Of a DNA stretch of 64,000 bases, positions 20,013-29,354 are shown one piece after another. The stretch comes from Alkalibacterium olivapovliticus (GTDB lineage Bacteria; Bacillota; Bacilli; Lactobacillales; Carnobacteriaceae_A). The position numbers and the translations under genes were made by a program. Every line of letters begins with the position of its first letter. The first letter of the stretch is position 1. The stretch is taken from assembly GCF_003003275.1 (NCBI RefSeq), contig NZ_PVTO01000002.1, positions 62,001-126,000 of the forward strand, written 5' to 3'. The notes below the pieces were generated by a model. That model was not told where the DNA came from. It worked only from the letters and a program-made list of their open reading frames with translations, and made no database searches.

Positions 20013-20648
20013 TTAGTCTTGTACTAAATCGTGTCTGAACGCGTATATAGCTACTTGAGTACGATCTTCAACATCCAGTTTAGATAGTATATTCGATACA
20101 TGAGTTTTGACTGTTTTTAACGTAATAAACAATTCATCTGCAATCTCCTGATTAGTATAACCTTTTGCTATAAGCTGAAGGACTTCATTTTCTCTATTGG
20201 TCAGTAATTCATGAGGGTATTGTTTAGATGATTCTTCCTTCTTTTCTTCCATAATCGAATTGACTTCTTCTTCAATGTAATTCTGTCCATTATATGTTTC
20301 TCTTACCGCACGTGCAATTTCCTGAGCGGTAGATGTTTTAAGAATATACCCACATGCACCAGCCTGCATAGCAGGATACACTTTTTCATCATCAATAAAG
20401 CTGGTCAGTATCATGATTTTAGCTTCTGGCCATTTCTTCATGATAATCTGAGTAGCTTCGGTCCCATCCATTACCTCCATTACCAGATCCATTAAAATGA
20501 TATCCGGTTTTTGAGACAAGGCAAGTTCTACACCGATTTCTCCATTTTCAGCTTCAGCTACTACTTCGAAATCTTCCTGAATTGAAAAAAATGACGATAA
20601 CCCAAGTCTCACCATTTCATGATCATCTACCAATAATAATCGAATCAT
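20013..20648 (-). CDS. liaR: LiaR/VraR-type response regulator
   Basis: This 211-residue NarL-family regulator has a receiver domain (about residues 1-120; acidic DD near the start and phospho-acceptor aspartate in ILMDLVMEVMDG). A LuxR-type helix-turn-helix follows (about 145-205, LTNRENEVLQLIAKGYTNQEIA). It lies 4 bases after liaS in liaF-liaS-liaR. In related bacteria this system senses cell-envelope damage from antibiotics and peptides and turns on defence genes. Assignment as LiaR rests on the operon. Confidence 0.92.
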   Translation of the reverse strand: MIRLLLVDDHEMVRLGLSSFFSIQEDFEVVAEAENGEIGVELALSQKPDIILMDLVMEVMDGTEATQIIMKKWPEAKIMILTSFIDDEKVYPAMQAGACGYILKTSTAQEIARAVRETYNGQNYIEEEVNSIMEEKKEESSKQYPHELLTNRENEVLQLIAKGYTNQEIADELFITLKTVKTHVSNILSKLDVEDRTQVAIYAFRHDLVQD

Positions 20649-20652
20649 TCCT

Positions 20653-21705
20653 TTATCCTCCTGATACTATAGGCACGTTTATTTCGATACGTGTTCCTAC
20701 ATCCTTTAATGATATGACTCTAACATTTCCACCCATGCCTTCGATTCTTTCTCTAATATTATGTAACCCGTAACTACCCGTTCTTTTATCTTTCACATCA
20801 AACCCAACCCCATCATCAATTACACTTAATTGGATAGTATTGCCGTTCTGATTTAAATAAACTTCCAGTTCACGTGCTTTTGCATGCCTAAGAACATTAG
20901 ATAATAATTCCTGAACGATCCGAAAAAAATGGTCTTCCATTGCTTGAGGCATTGTTAGCGATTCAATCGTAAAGTGCACTTTGATATCTATTTTTGAAGA
21001 CAATTCTTTTAAAAGCTGTTCAATTCCCTGCTTAAGTGACTTTCCGTCCAGTTGAATGGGACGTAGATGTAAAAGAAGCGCCCTCATTTCAGTTTGAGAA
21101 GCATTAATAGTCTGTTCAATCATCTTTAACTGCCTGATGATGGGCTCGGGGGTGTGATCGATTTGCTGATTAACTGCAGACAGCATCATAGAAGCCGCAA
21201 ATAATTGCTGGCTGACAGAGTCATGCAGTTCTCTGGCAATGCGGTGTCTTTCTTTTTCAAGAATTTCTTCTTTGGTTTCGTTATCGATTCCAATCGATTC
21301 CTGTACATTCTTCAATGCCTGATCTGCCATGAACATCAGCTTTTCATGTAAATTCAGAAACTGTTTATCGATTTCTTCATTGATCTGTAACGGCGTATCC
21401 AGTGAATACATATCGAGAAAGATAGAGGCAGAATAGTGCCCTTGGCTCATCATACGCAACCCTTCTGCTACCTTTCTCAACTTCTTCTTTTCGAATACTT
21501 TAAGATAAGACAGTGTTACAGCCGACAAGATAAATGAAAATAGAATCAGGTAGACAATCAGAGAGACACCTACAAAATTAGCCTGATAGAGCACTGTAAT
21601 CCACTGATTTTCTGATAATGAAAGTAAAATAAAGACGGTAATGAACAACAAGGTGAAAAAATAGAGAAAGAAAAATTTACTTAAAATAGAAAAAGCCTTT
21701 CTCAT
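20653..21705 (-). CDS. liaS: LiaS/VraS-type sensor histidine kinase
   Basis: This 350-residue kinase has two N-terminal membrane segments (about residues 10-32 and 43-66) joined by a very short outer loop, as in intramembrane-sensing kinases. A HAMP-like linker follows. The HisKA_3 motif is RHRIARELHDSVSQQLF with the phospho-histidine near residue 160. The ATPase domain has ELLSNVLRHAKA and VIDDGVGFDV. It overlaps liaF by 4 bases, a sign of translational coupling. Confidence 0.93.
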   Translation of the reverse strand: MRKAFSILSKFFFLYFFTLLFITVFILLSLSENQWITVLYQANFVGVSLIVYLILFSFILSAVTLSYLKVFEKKKLRKVAEGLRMMSQGHYSASIFLDMYSLDTPLQINEEIDKQFLNLHEKLMFMADQALKNVQESIGIDNETKEEILEKERHRIARELHDSVSQQLFAASMMLSAVNQQIDHTPEPIIRQLKMIEQTINASQTEMRALLLHLRPIQLDGKSLKQGIEQLLKELSSKIDIKVHFTIESLTMPQAMEDHFFRIVQELLSNVLRHAKARELEVYLNQNGNTIQLSVIDDGVGFDVKDKRTGSYGLHNIRERIEGMGGNVRVISLKDVGTRIEINVPIVSGG

Positions 21706-22445
21706 AAGTAAATCACCTCTACTTCGCCGACTAGCGTGTTTGATACTATTCTCAGTTTTCTGATCGACGAATGATAATGGTCACTCTGCCATTTCACCGT
21801 TTCATTTTTCATATCATACTCTTCTTTGTCTATGACCAATTTACCAATAGCCAGACTAATGTCAAGAGATAATGCAATATCTTTGGGGACGATAATCTTG
21901 ATGTCGCCTATTCCTTTTCTAATGATAATGGTGTTTTCTCTTTTAGGAATAATGGTGTTTCCCAAATCAAAAAATGAATCTCCCATTATTTTGACAAAAT
22001 TTTTATCCTCCCACTTGAAAACATCTTTTCCAACGGAATCATCACCAAACCATTTATTTCTGCTGAATTTCAACTTAGACTCTTCTTCCAGATGACTAGT
22101 TAAGTCGACAGAAACGAAATCTTTTTCCCGCCAGTACTGTTTACGTCTAAAAAGGGGGTCTCGCACCGTTCTGGACAGTTTACTGTCAGTGTTCATTTCA
22201 ACGACTAGAAATACGCTGATGATAGCCCAAAATGCATTTGTGAAGACAACTGATGCGGTGAAGAGGATCACACTGATAATCAACTGCTGTGATTTAGATG
22301 CTTTAGTCCCAGGAGAAGTTTTATATAAAAACAAAAAAAGTAATGCTGTCAGTAAAAATGTCAGCAGCATCCAACTGTTAAATATTTGATAAAACAACCA
22401 TACAAATAGTAATATCATGACCGATTTATATACAGTTGAACTCAT
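21702..22445 (-). CDS. liaF: LiaF-like membrane regulator of LiaRS
   Basis: This 247-residue protein has up to four short hydrophobic segments in the first 100 residues. The C-terminal beta-rich domain (about 145-245) is of the LiaF type, with repeated short strands such as IIIRKGIGDIKIIVPKDIALS and a C-terminal EVEVIYL. LiaF holds LiaS inactive without stress. I start at MSSTVYKSVMIL, nine bases after AGGAGG; a longer reading would run into the greA terminator. It heads the operon. Confidence 0.9.
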   Translation of the reverse strand: MSSTVYKSVMILLFVWLFYQIFNSWMLLTFLLTALLFLFLYKTSPGTKASKSQQLIISVILFTASVVFTNAFWAIISVFLVVEMNTDSKLSRTVRDPLFRRKQYWREKDFVSVDLTSHLEEESKLKFSRNKWFGDDSVGKDVFKWEDKNFVKIMGDSFFDLGNTIIPKRENTIIIRKGIGDIKIIVPKDIALSLDISLAIGKLVIDKEEYDMKNETVKWQSDHYHSSIRKLRIVSNTLVGEVEVIYL

Positions 22446-22511
22446 GCGTAACTCCTCCTCTCGATGGTATATGTTAAGTATATCTAAATTCAAACTTAAT
22501 AGCACTAACAT

Positions 22512-22536
22512 ACTGACAAAATCAGTCTCAAGGACT
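22512..22536. promoter_or_regulatory. Candidate LiaR/VraR operator upstream of liaF
   Basis: Two overlapping inverted repeats occur: ACTGA-CAAAA-TCAGT (22512-22526) and AGTC-N5-GACT (22524-22536). VraR and LiaR-type regulators bind ACT/AGT-type arms and often control their own operon. The site lies about 67 bases before liaF. The match is to a loose motif. Confidence 0.4.
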
Positions 22537-22540
22537 ACAT

Positions 22541-22580
22541 AAAAAACGGCCAAAAGAAGATAACTCTTCTTTTGGCCGTT
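22541..22580 (-). terminator. Terminator of greA
   Basis: A perfect 15-bp stem ACGGCCAAAAGAAGA / TCTTCTTTTGGCCGT with a four-base loop is followed by T on the minus strand. It ends the alaS-to-greA series. Confidence 0.92.
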
Positions 22581-22590
22581 CAACTTATTA

Positions 22591-23064
22591 TTAAAATACG
22601 TTAGTTACTTCAACTTCCATTGTTCCACCAGGGGTGGTAATATGGACGCGATCACCAATCTGCTTGCCTAAGATTGCTTTAGCAATTGGAGATTCATTGG
22701 AGATTTTACCTGAAAATGGATCTGCTTCCGCTTTACCAACAATCGTATATTCTTCTTCAATACCATCAGGCAATTCTTTAAAAGATACAGATTTTCCTAG
22801 AGTTACTTCTCCATCTTTGGAGTTAGAGCTGTCTATGATTTGAGCGTTCTGGAGCATATTTTCAATTGTACTGATACGTCCTTCAATAAAAGCCTGCTCA
22901 TCTTTAGCTGACTCATATTCAGAGTTCTCTGATAAATCACCGAAACCACGTGCGATTTTGATTCGTTCCACTACTTCTTTACGTTTAACTGATTTTAAGT
23001 GTTTTAATTCGGTTTCTAATTTTTCTTTGCCTTCTACAGTCATTGGGTATACTTTTTCTGTCAT
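22591..23064 (-). CDS. greA: Transcription elongation factor GreA
   Basis: This 157-residue factor rescues backtracked RNA polymerase by stimulating transcript cleavage. The N-terminal coiled coil (about residues 8-75) carries the acidic tip around [18 protein letters not shown]. The C-terminal FKBP-like domain ends with [12 protein letters not shown]-type sequence. The start is the ATG of MTEKVYPMT, with GAGGTG upstream; a longer frame from 23190 has no family similarity. It follows udk with a gap of about 160 bases. Confidence 0.96.
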   Translation of the reverse strand: MTEKVYPMTVEGKEKLETELKHLKSVKRKEVVERIKIARGFGDLSENSEYESAKDEQAFIEGRISTIENMLQNAQIIDSSNSKDGEVTLGKSVSFKELPDGIEEEYTIVGKAEADPFSGKISNESPIAKAILGKQIGDRVHITTPGGTMEVEVTNVF

Positions 23065-23225
23065 CAATACTTTCACCTCATAAAAATAATAGGATTCTGA
23101 TTTGTGCTCATTGTTGCAAATGTTAAAATAATTTAAGAATAAACTGTCAACTAAATTCTCAATGGAATTAAGATACCATGAACATATCATGATGTAAAGC
23201 GTTTTTAAAAATTAAGCGTCCCTTA

Positions 23226-23864
23226 CTATAAGGCACGCTCTTCAAATATAGTATGAATCTTTGTAGTCATTAAATCAATAGCCACTTGATTGCGGCCGCC
23301 TTCAGGAATAATGATATCAGCATATTTCTTGGTTGGTTCTATGAATTGGGCATGCATAGGTTTAACCACTGTCAGATACTGGTCAATAACGTTATCCAAG
23401 GTTCTTCCCCGTTCTTCAATATCTCTTTTGATCCGTCTGATGATTCTTATGTCATCATCGGTATCAACATATAATTTGATATCCATAAGTTCTCTCAGTC
23501 TGATATCTTCCAGTATCAATATCCCTTCGAGAATAATGACTTCTTTCGGATCCTGAAAGATCGTATCGCCGCTTCTAGTATGCCTTGTATAATCATACAC
23601 CGGTTTTTCAATACTGTTATAGCCTAGCAACTGATTCAAATGCTCGATCAGCAAATCCGTATCAAATGCAAAAGGATGGTCGTAATTAGTCTTTAAACGA
23701 TCTTCGAAACTAAGATGATCCTGATTTTTATAATATGAATCCTGTTCAAGCATCATGATTGATTTTCCGGGAAAATAATTATAGATGGCTTGACTGACAC
23801 TTGTCTTTCCGCTTCCAGATCCTCCCGTGACGCCAATAACTATCGGTTTGTTAACCTTACTCAT
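23226..23864 (-). CDS. udk: Uridine/cytidine kinase
   Basis: This 212-residue P-loop kinase phosphorylates uridine and cytidine to their monophosphates in nucleoside salvage. The Walker A motif is [14 protein letters not shown] (about residues 12-25). DSYYKNQ and [12 protein letters not shown] form the family's substrate region. IILEGILIL and [16 protein letters not shown] are also typical. It sits between mltG and greA, the common order. Confidence 0.96.
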   Translation of the reverse strand: MSKVNKPIVIGVTGGSGSGKTSVSQAIYNYFPGKSIMMLEQDSYYKNQDHLSFEDRLKTNYDHPFAFDTDLLIEHLNQLLGYNSIEKPVYDYTRHTRSGDTIFQDPKEVIILEGILILEDIRLRELMDIKLYVDTDDDIRIIRRIKRDIEERGRTLDNVIDQYLTVVKPMHAQFIEPTKKYADIIIPEGGRNQVAIDLMTTKIHTIFEERAL

Positions 23865-23947
23865 GTTTTTTGAATCCTTCCATATTTAAGTTTAAATGTC
23901 TCTCTCAACAAAAGCACTGAGCTCAGTGATGAACTCAATGCTTCATG

Positions 23948-25033
23948 CTATCTTAGGTATTCATTTTGATATTCAAGGTGCTGTTCGTATGTTTCTGAGA
24001 AATATATTTGCCTGGTAGAAAGATCTGCAAGAAAGAACATATAGTCTGTCTCAGCCGGATACATGCTTGCCCTGATCGATTCTTCATCCGGGTTGTTAAC
24101 GGGGCCAGGACCCAGACCTCTATGTTCGTAAAGGTTATAGAGAGAATCCACTTCCAGATCATCATAAGTGATACGCTCCTGATGCTCACCCAGTGCATAG
24201 GTCACACTGACGTCTGTCTGAAGCGGCATGTCTATTGCCAGTCGGTTATAAAATACACCTGAAATGACTTCACGATCTTCGTAAGTGATGCCTTCTCTTT
24301 CAATAAACGATGCCATAGTGAGAATCTCATGAACAGTTGCTTCATTCTGTTGGATTTCATCATAATAGCCGGCAAACACATTGTGCATTTGAGATATCAT
24401 TTGTGTCACCAGCTCTTCAAGAGTTGTTTCCTCAAAAAATTCGTAAGTCGCAGGATATAAATACCCTTCAAGCGTGTAAAGAGTCTCTTCTCTCCGTTCA
24501 ATAGCGCCGGAGAGTAATTGTGGATAATCTTCCGCTATATCATTTAAGAACTCTTCGCTTTCAACCAACTCAAAGAAATCTTCGATAGAATAGTCTGTCT
24601 GATTTTCAATTACGATGGCCACCTGTTCTATGGTATACCCTTCAGGAATCGTTAATCGGCCAGTGGATTCCTCAGTAATCGGCGTACCACCTTCCTGAAG
24701 ATACCAGACGATTTCTTCGGTTGACATCGCAGGAGAAAACAGATAATAGCCTGCCTGAAAACCCTCTTCACCCGTAAATCTCAAGTGATAATTGAATACA
24801 AATGCACTTCGGATAATATTATTTTCCTCTAAAATACGCGCTATGTCTGTTCGGGAAGATCCAATCGGAATCTCCACCGGTAAGTCTTCATTACTTTCCG
24901 GATCTAAAGGCTCTAAAGACGTCGTATAATAATGATAGCCGGAAACAGCTAATACGATAAGTAAAATTATTAATATAGAAACAATACTCAGAACGATTTT
25001 TCTTACAGTATGAGTAGATTGTCTATTGGGCAT
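23948..25033 (-). CDS. mltG: Endolytic murein transglycosylase MltG
   Basis: This 361-residue membrane-anchored enzyme cuts new glycan strands and sets their length. One N-terminal membrane segment (about residues 13-35) precedes a LysM-like region. The YceG catalytic domain follows, with ILTMASFIEREG (catalytic glutamate near residue 240), VFYNRLAIDMPLQTDVSV and GLGPGPVNNP. I start at MPNRQSTHTVRK, which has AAAAGGA about ten bases upstream; the longer frame has no ribosome-binding site. A weak hairpin (23910-23945) follows the stop. Confidence 0.93.
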   Translation of the reverse strand: MPNRQSTHTVRKIVLSIVSILIILLIVLAVSGYHYYTTSLEPLDPESNEDLPVEIPIGSSRTDIARILEENNIIRSAFVFNYHLRFTGEEGFQAGYYLFSPAMSTEEIVWYLQEGGTPITEESTGRLTIPEGYTIEQVAIVIENQTDYSIEDFFELVESEEFLNDIAEDYPQLLSGAIERREETLYTLEGYLYPATYEFFEETTLEELVTQMISQMHNVFAGYYDEIQQNEATVHEILTMASFIEREGITYEDREVISGVFYNRLAIDMPLQTDVSVTYALGEHQERITYDDLEVDSLYNLYEHRGLGPGPVNNPDEESIRASMYPAETDYMFFLADLSTRQIYFSETYEQHLEYQNEYLR

Positions 25034-25168
25034 ATACTGTCCATCCTTTTTTCTTTGTAAGTTATCTTTATCATTATACACAATCTACTATCTAATCGAA
25101 AGATATTTTTAGATCGCATAAACATTTCTTAATACAGTCCTCCCATACGAACCCTTTTTCATAGTCAT

Positions 25169-25200
25169 TAAAAAAGGATGGAGAGTCTCTCCATCCCTTT
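25169..25200 (-). terminator. Terminator after yrzB
   Basis: A perfect GGGATGGAGAGA / TCTCTCCATCC-type stem with almost no loop is followed by T on the minus strand, 10 bases after the yrzB stop. It separates the alaS-yrzB part from mltG. Confidence 0.85.
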
Positions 25201-25209
25201 GCCTTTTAA

Positions 25210-25539
25210 TTAATCAGATTCTTCATCACTAATAAATGTATTCAAAACTTCTTCAATCATTTCCCACTCTTCATCTGTTTCGATAGCACTAAGTGTACCT
25301 TCTAAACCGCCGTCAGATTCAGTGTATGAAAATGCAGATAGTTCAACTTCTTCTCCTTCAGTTGTTCCAGAAGGGAAAACCAGCACGTACGATTTATCAA
25401 AATCCTCTGAATCAAACGTAAACAGGATTTCGTATAGCTCTTCATTGCCCTCTTCGTCTATAATCGTAATGTACTCGTGTTCGTGCTCATCTTCGTGGTT
25501 ATGATCGTGATCATGGTTATGGTTATGCTCTTTTGTCAT
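25210..25539 (-). CDS. yrzB: DUF1292 (YrzB) family protein with histidine-rich N-terminus
   Basis: This 109-residue acidic protein is of unknown function and is conserved after ruvX. The first 23 residues alternate histidine with Asn, Asp and Glu ([11 protein letters not shown] and then EDEHEHEY). The DUF1292 core begins at [19 protein letters not shown]. Short His tracts are common in this family in lactic acid bacteria, but this one is long. Metal binding is possible but only inferred. Confidence 0.85.
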   Translation of the reverse strand: MTKEHNHNHDHDHNHEDEHEHEYITIIDEEGNEELYEILFTFDSEDFDKSYVLVFPSGTTEGEEVELSAFSYTESDGGLEGTLSAIETDEEWEMIEEVLNTFISDEESD

Positions 25540-25552
25540 TATATTGCCTCCT

Positions 25553-25978
25553 TTATTTATTTGACTGCTGGTCCAGGTAGTTTTGTAAAATCATTACGGC
25601 AGCCAGCTTGTCGATAACTTTTTTTCGCTTTTTTCGGGACGTGTTTCCTTCTTCTATCAGCATACGGGTTGCCTGCATTGTTGTTAAGCGTTCATCTTGA
25701 AAGATGATAGGCAGAGCAAATAGTTCTTCCAGTTTTTCACCATAAGTGAGAGACAGTTCGGCACGTGGTCCGATAGACCCATCCATATTTTTTGGCAATC
25801 CAACGACTATAGATTCAACCTCATATTCTTTAATCAGCTCACCCAGGCGTTCAAACCCAAATTCGTTTTTAGATTCGTTTATCTGAACCGTTTCAATTCC
25901 TTGTGCAGTCCAACCGAATAAGTCACTGACGGCAACTCCAACAGTTTTGGACCCCACATCAAGACCCATTACCCGCAT
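25553..25978 (-). CDS. ruvX: Holliday junction resolvase-like RuvX/YqgF
   Basis: This 141-residue RNase H-fold protein is implicated in 16S rRNA 5'-end maturation and proposed as a junction resolvase. Family motifs are [15 protein letters not shown] at the N-terminus, [14 protein letters not shown] in the middle and DERLTTMQA near residue 97. The ATG directly follows the ireB stop. The ireB-ruvX-yrzB order is highly conserved. Confidence 0.94.
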   Translation of the reverse strand: MRVMGLDVGSKTVGVAVSDLFGWTAQGIETVQINESKNEFGFERLGELIKEYEVESIVVGLPKNMDGSIGPRAELSLTYGEKLEELFALPIIFQDERLTTMQATRMLIEEGNTSRKKRKKVIDKLAAVMILQNYLDQQSNK

Positions 25979-26236
25979 TTATTTTTCACTCTTTAAATAG
26001 TGTGTAACAAGCTCTTCGAGTACTTCATCACGTTCGTGTCTTTTAATCAGGTTACGCGCATCATTGTGGCGCGGAATATACGCAGGATCTCCGGATAAAA
26101 GATAACCAACGATCTGGTTGATGGGATTATACCCTTTTTCTTCCAAAGCTTTGTATACAATTTTTAATGTCTCTTCTACACTGTGCTCGTCTACATTTTC
26201 AACATTAAAACGAACGGTATGGTCATTTGAATTCAT
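25979..26236 (-). CDS. ireB: IreB family regulatory phosphoprotein (DUF965)
   Basis: This 85-residue protein is related to Enterococcus faecalis IreB, a target of the PASTA kinase IreK that affects cephalosporin tolerance. Matching sequence includes [18 protein letters not shown] and [19 protein letters not shown]. The threonine in HTVRF (residue 7) is a plausible phosphorylation site, as family members are modified near the N-terminus. It lies between alaS and ruvX. Confidence 0.9.
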   Translation of the reverse strand: MNSNDHTVRFNVENVDEHSVEETLKIVYKALEEKGYNPINQIVGYLLSGDPAYIPRHNDARNLIKRHERDEVLEELVTHYLKSEK

Positions 26237-26301
26237 TAGTTATTCCCTCCATACTTTTTCCGTAAAACCTTATTGCTCAATTCTCAATAAGTTTCTATTT
26301 G

Positions 26302-26329
26302 ATTATATTTTACTAGAAAACGAGTCAAA
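26302..26329 (-). promoter_or_regulatory. Putative promoter for ireB-ruvX-yrzB
   Basis: Minus-strand TTTGAC, a 16-base spacer and a perfect TATAAT lie about 65 bases before ireB, in the 159-base gap after alaS. Confidence 0.6.
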
Positions 26330-26395
26330 GTACAATGTAATCTGAACATGATTTCCCTTTTTGCCTTAGGAGGTAAGATGACTGACTGCTTTCGA

Positions 26396-29044
26396 TCAGC
26401 TGTTTTTTTGTTCGATCCAATCAGTAACAGCACTCAACGCATCTTTTAACCCTTCAGGCTTCTTACCGCCTGCCTGAGCAAAATCAGGACGTCCACCACC
26501 GCCACCGTTGACGAAAGGTGAAATATGCTTAATCAGATCTCCTGATTTCAAGCCCTTTTTGACAGCAGTCTGATTCATTGAGACGATCAAATTCACTTTT
26601 TCATCGTCTTTTAATCCTAAAACGAGGACATCAGAGTAATCTTCCTGTTTCCATTTATCTGCCAGCTGTCTTAACTGATTCATATCCTTAGCTTTAATTT
26701 CTTCTGCAATAAAGGATACACTGTCAACTGTCTTAACATTGGTGAAGACCTCATCAGCTTGCGCATTTGCCAGTTTTGCGTGTAATGACTCATTCACCTG
26801 ATTCGATTCTTTCAATTCTTTTTGAAGCAATTTAATTCGTGAAGGAACTTCTTTAGGCGATTGAACTTTCATTAACTTAGAAGCATCGTTTAAAATACGC
26901 AGCTGCTCTTCCATCCACTGGTAGGCACCTTCGCTGGTCAATGCAGTTATTCTTCTTGTTCCAGCACCAATACCAGCTTCTGAGGTAATTTTGAACATGC
27001 CGATTTCTGCAGTTGCTTTAACATGGGTTCCGCCACAGAGTTCTTTGGAGTAGTTGCCAATCATGACCAGACGGACATGCTCCCCATACTTCTCACCGAA
27101 TAATGCCATAGCCCCTAATTCTTTTGCTTTAGCCAGTGTCGTTTCTACAGTCTCCACTACATAATTTTCCTGAATCTTCTGATTCACAATTCGTTCCATT
27201 TCAGCCAGTTCATCTTCCGTTACTTGACCAAAGTGAGTGAAATCAAAACGCAGGTGATTTTCTTCGACTAGAGAACCTGCCTGTTTAGCGTGATCGCCTA
27301 AAACATCTTTTAACGCCTGATGCAGAAGGTGAGTAGCCGTATGATTACGTTCGATCAATCTTCTGCGTTTTTTGTCTATAACAAGGGTGTAATCCTGGTC
27401 AGCAGTCAGTTCTTTTCTCACAGTAACAATGTGAACTGGCTGCCCTTCCGGACCTGATTTGACCGTATTCACTTCAGCCAGAACATTACTGTCGTTGTCC
27501 AGAATCAATCCACTATCGCCAACTTGTCCCCCTTTTTCAGGATAAAAAGGAGATTCCTCGAATAAGAGTTTGACGTTGTCACCTGAATTTACAGTTTCAA
27601 CAAACGATTCTTCTTTGATTATTTTTACTAAAGTGCTGACTGTTTCATCTTTTGTATAGCCTGTGAATTCACTCTGAACAGTCAAATCACTCAACAAAGA
27701 TGACTGTACGGCCATGGACCCTTCAGACTGACGGGCAGCACGAGCACGGTCACGCTGTTTAGCCATTTCTTCCTCAAACTCTTTATAATCGATAGTCAAG
27801 TTTTCTTCACTGACCACTTCTTCTGTCAATTCTATTGGGAATCCAAATGTATCATACAATTGGAAAACGTCTTTACCGGATAATGTTGACTGCTTTTTAT
27901 CCTTAGCATCTGCAATGATTTCATTGACCCGCTCTAAACCGGCAGCAAGCGTTTCAAGGAAACGCTCCTCTTCATTCAAAATGACTTTGGAAATAAATTC
28001 ACTATTCTGTTTAACTTCAGGATAGTGTTCTTCCATAATGTCAGCTACTACTGGAATACACTCAGTTAAAAATGGCTTCTCAATTGATAAACGGCGGCCG
28101 TGCATGACACTGCGTCTTAACAGACGTCTTAAAACATACCCTCGTCCTTCATTCGAAGGGAGTGCTCCATCACTGATTGCGAAAGCTAATGCACGCACAT
28201 GATCGGCAATGACTTTAAAACTCACTTTATTTTCAACTGTCTCTCCGTATTTTATGCCAGATAGTTTTTCGACTTTTTCAATAATCGGTAAGAATAAGTC
28301 TGTTTCAAAGTTTGTCGGAGCATCTTGAAGAATGGATAACATTCTCTCCAGACCCATCCCTGTATCAATATTTTTATTCGGAAGCGGATCATATACATTA
28401 TTGGGTTTGTGATTGAACTGAGAGAAAACAAGGTTCCATATTTCCAGCCATCTTTCATTTTCTCCGCCAGGATAGTTTTCTTCATGTCCTTCTGGAAGGT
28501 CATTAAATGATTCCCCACGGTCATAGAAAATTTCAGAGTTAGGTCCACATGGGCCTTCTCCGATATCCCAGAAATTACCTTCTTCTTTTACAATATGAGA
28601 CGCCTCTAAACCTACTTCTTCTTTCCAGATCGTATAAGCTTCTTCATCATCTGGATACACTGTTACATACAGTTTTTCAGGATCCAGATCCATCCAGTCA
28701 GGACTGGTCAGGAATTCCCATGCCCACACGATGCCTTCTGTTTTAAAGTAATCTCCAATTGAGAAATTACCCAGCATCTCAAACAGAGTATGGTGTCTAG
28801 CTGTAACGCCGACATTTTCGATGTCGTTCGTTCGAATACTCTTCTGAGAGCTTGCGATTCTGGGATTAGCTGGTTTGACTGTTCCATCAAAATATTTTTT
28901 CATTGTTGCAACACCTGAGTTCACCCACAGTAAAGATGGATCTTCTACAGGTACCAAAGAAGCACTTCTTTCAACCTTATGTCCCTTTTCTTCAAAGAAA
29001 TCAAGAAAAAGCTGTCTTAATTCTGTACTTGATAATTGTTTCAT
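26396..29044 (-). CDS. alaS: Alanine-tRNA ligase
   Basis: This 882-residue class II synthetase charges tRNA-Ala and edits misacylated Ser and Gly. The N-terminal catalytic domain includes GHKVERSASLVPVEDPSLLW and RHHTLFEMLGNFSIGDYF. The editing domain has NHTATHLLHQAL and CGGTHV, which bind zinc. The C-terminal domain ends with FVNGGGGGRPDFAQAGG. I use the ATG of MKQLSSTE, seven bases from AGGGTG, rather than the upstream GTG. A T-box leader precedes it. Confidence 0.96.
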   Translation of the reverse strand: MKQLSSTELRQLFLDFFEEKGHKVERSASLVPVEDPSLLWVNSGVATMKKYFDGTVKPANPRIASSQKSIRTNDIENVGVTARHHTLFEMLGNFSIGDYFKTEGIVWAWEFLTSPDWMDLDPEKLYVTVYPDDEEAYTIWKEEVGLEASHIVKEEGNFWDIGEGPCGPNSEIFYDRGESFNDLPEGHEENYPGGENERWLEIWNLVFSQFNHKPNNVYDPLPNKNIDTGMGLERMLSILQDAPTNFETDLFLPIIEKVEKLSGIKYGETVENKVSFKVIADHVRALAFAISDGALPSNEGRGYVLRRLLRRSVMHGRRLSIEKPFLTECIPVVADIMEEHYPEVKQNSEFISKVILNEEERFLETLAAGLERVNEIIADAKDKKQSTLSGKDVFQLYDTFGFPIELTEEVVSEENLTIDYKEFEEEMAKQRDRARAARQSEGSMAVQSSLLSDLTVQSEFTGYTKDETVSTLVKIIKEESFVETVNSGDNVKLLFEESPFYPEKGGQVGDSGLILDNDSNVLAEVNTVKSGPEGQPVHIVTVRKELTADQDYTLVIDKKRRRLIERNHTATHLLHQALKDVLGDHAKQAGSLVEENHLRFDFTHFGQVTEDELAEMERIVNQKIQENYVVETVETTLAKAKELGAMALFGEKYGEHVRLVMIGNYSKELCGGTHVKATAEIGMFKITSEAGIGAGTRRITALTSEGAYQWMEEQLRILNDASKLMKVQSPKEVPSRIKLLQKELKESNQVNESLHAKLANAQADEVFTNVKTVDSVSFIAEEIKAKDMNQLRQLADKWKQEDYSDVLVLGLKDDEKVNLIVSMNQTAVKKGLKSGDLIKHISPFVNGGGGGRPDFAQAGGKKPEGLKDALSAVTDWIEQKNS

Positions 29045-29059
29045 TTTTTTCACCCTATT

Positions 29060-29300
29060 CCTCTATTTTAGTCCATATAAAAAGACCGAACAAGCTCGTT
29101 ACATACAAGGACGTCAGTACGCGGTACCACCTTGTTTGCAACAACTTATTCGGTCAGTCATTACCTCTTTAGTCTTGTTAACGCCAAGAAACGGCATAAT
29201 TTCTTATGCTTGATCAAAAGGGAGCACCAAAGTCTTTTGACATTCTTTCACCACCGCGAATGTCTCTCTAAAGGTTTCTTCAGCTTATCCTTTGTGAATG
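29060..29300 (-). ncRNA. T-box riboswitch controlling alaS
   Basis: Read on the minus strand the leader contains AAGGTGGTACCGCG, the T-box sequence that pairs with the tRNA acceptor end. A terminator follows: GACCGAATAAG pairs with CTTGTTCGGTC before TTTTT. A stem I region carries AGAGAG and GGTGGTGAAAG. A GCT triplet at 29223-29225, within GGTGCTCCC, is the likely alanine specifier. Uncharged tRNA-Ala would stabilise the antiterminator and raise alaS expression. The specifier assignment is less certain because the usual GAA before the codon is not obvious. Confidence 0.92.
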
Positions 29301-29305
29301 TTAAA

Positions 29306-29334
29306 AGTATAGCGCAGTTTAGCCAGCTAGTCAA
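29306..29334 (-). promoter_or_regulatory. Promoter of the alaS T-box transcript
   Basis: Minus-strand TTGACT, exactly 17 bases and TATACT lie just upstream of the T-box stem I. This is a near-consensus housekeeping promoter. Confidence 0.85.
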
Positions 29335-29354
29335 TCTTTAATCCCACAAGCTGA

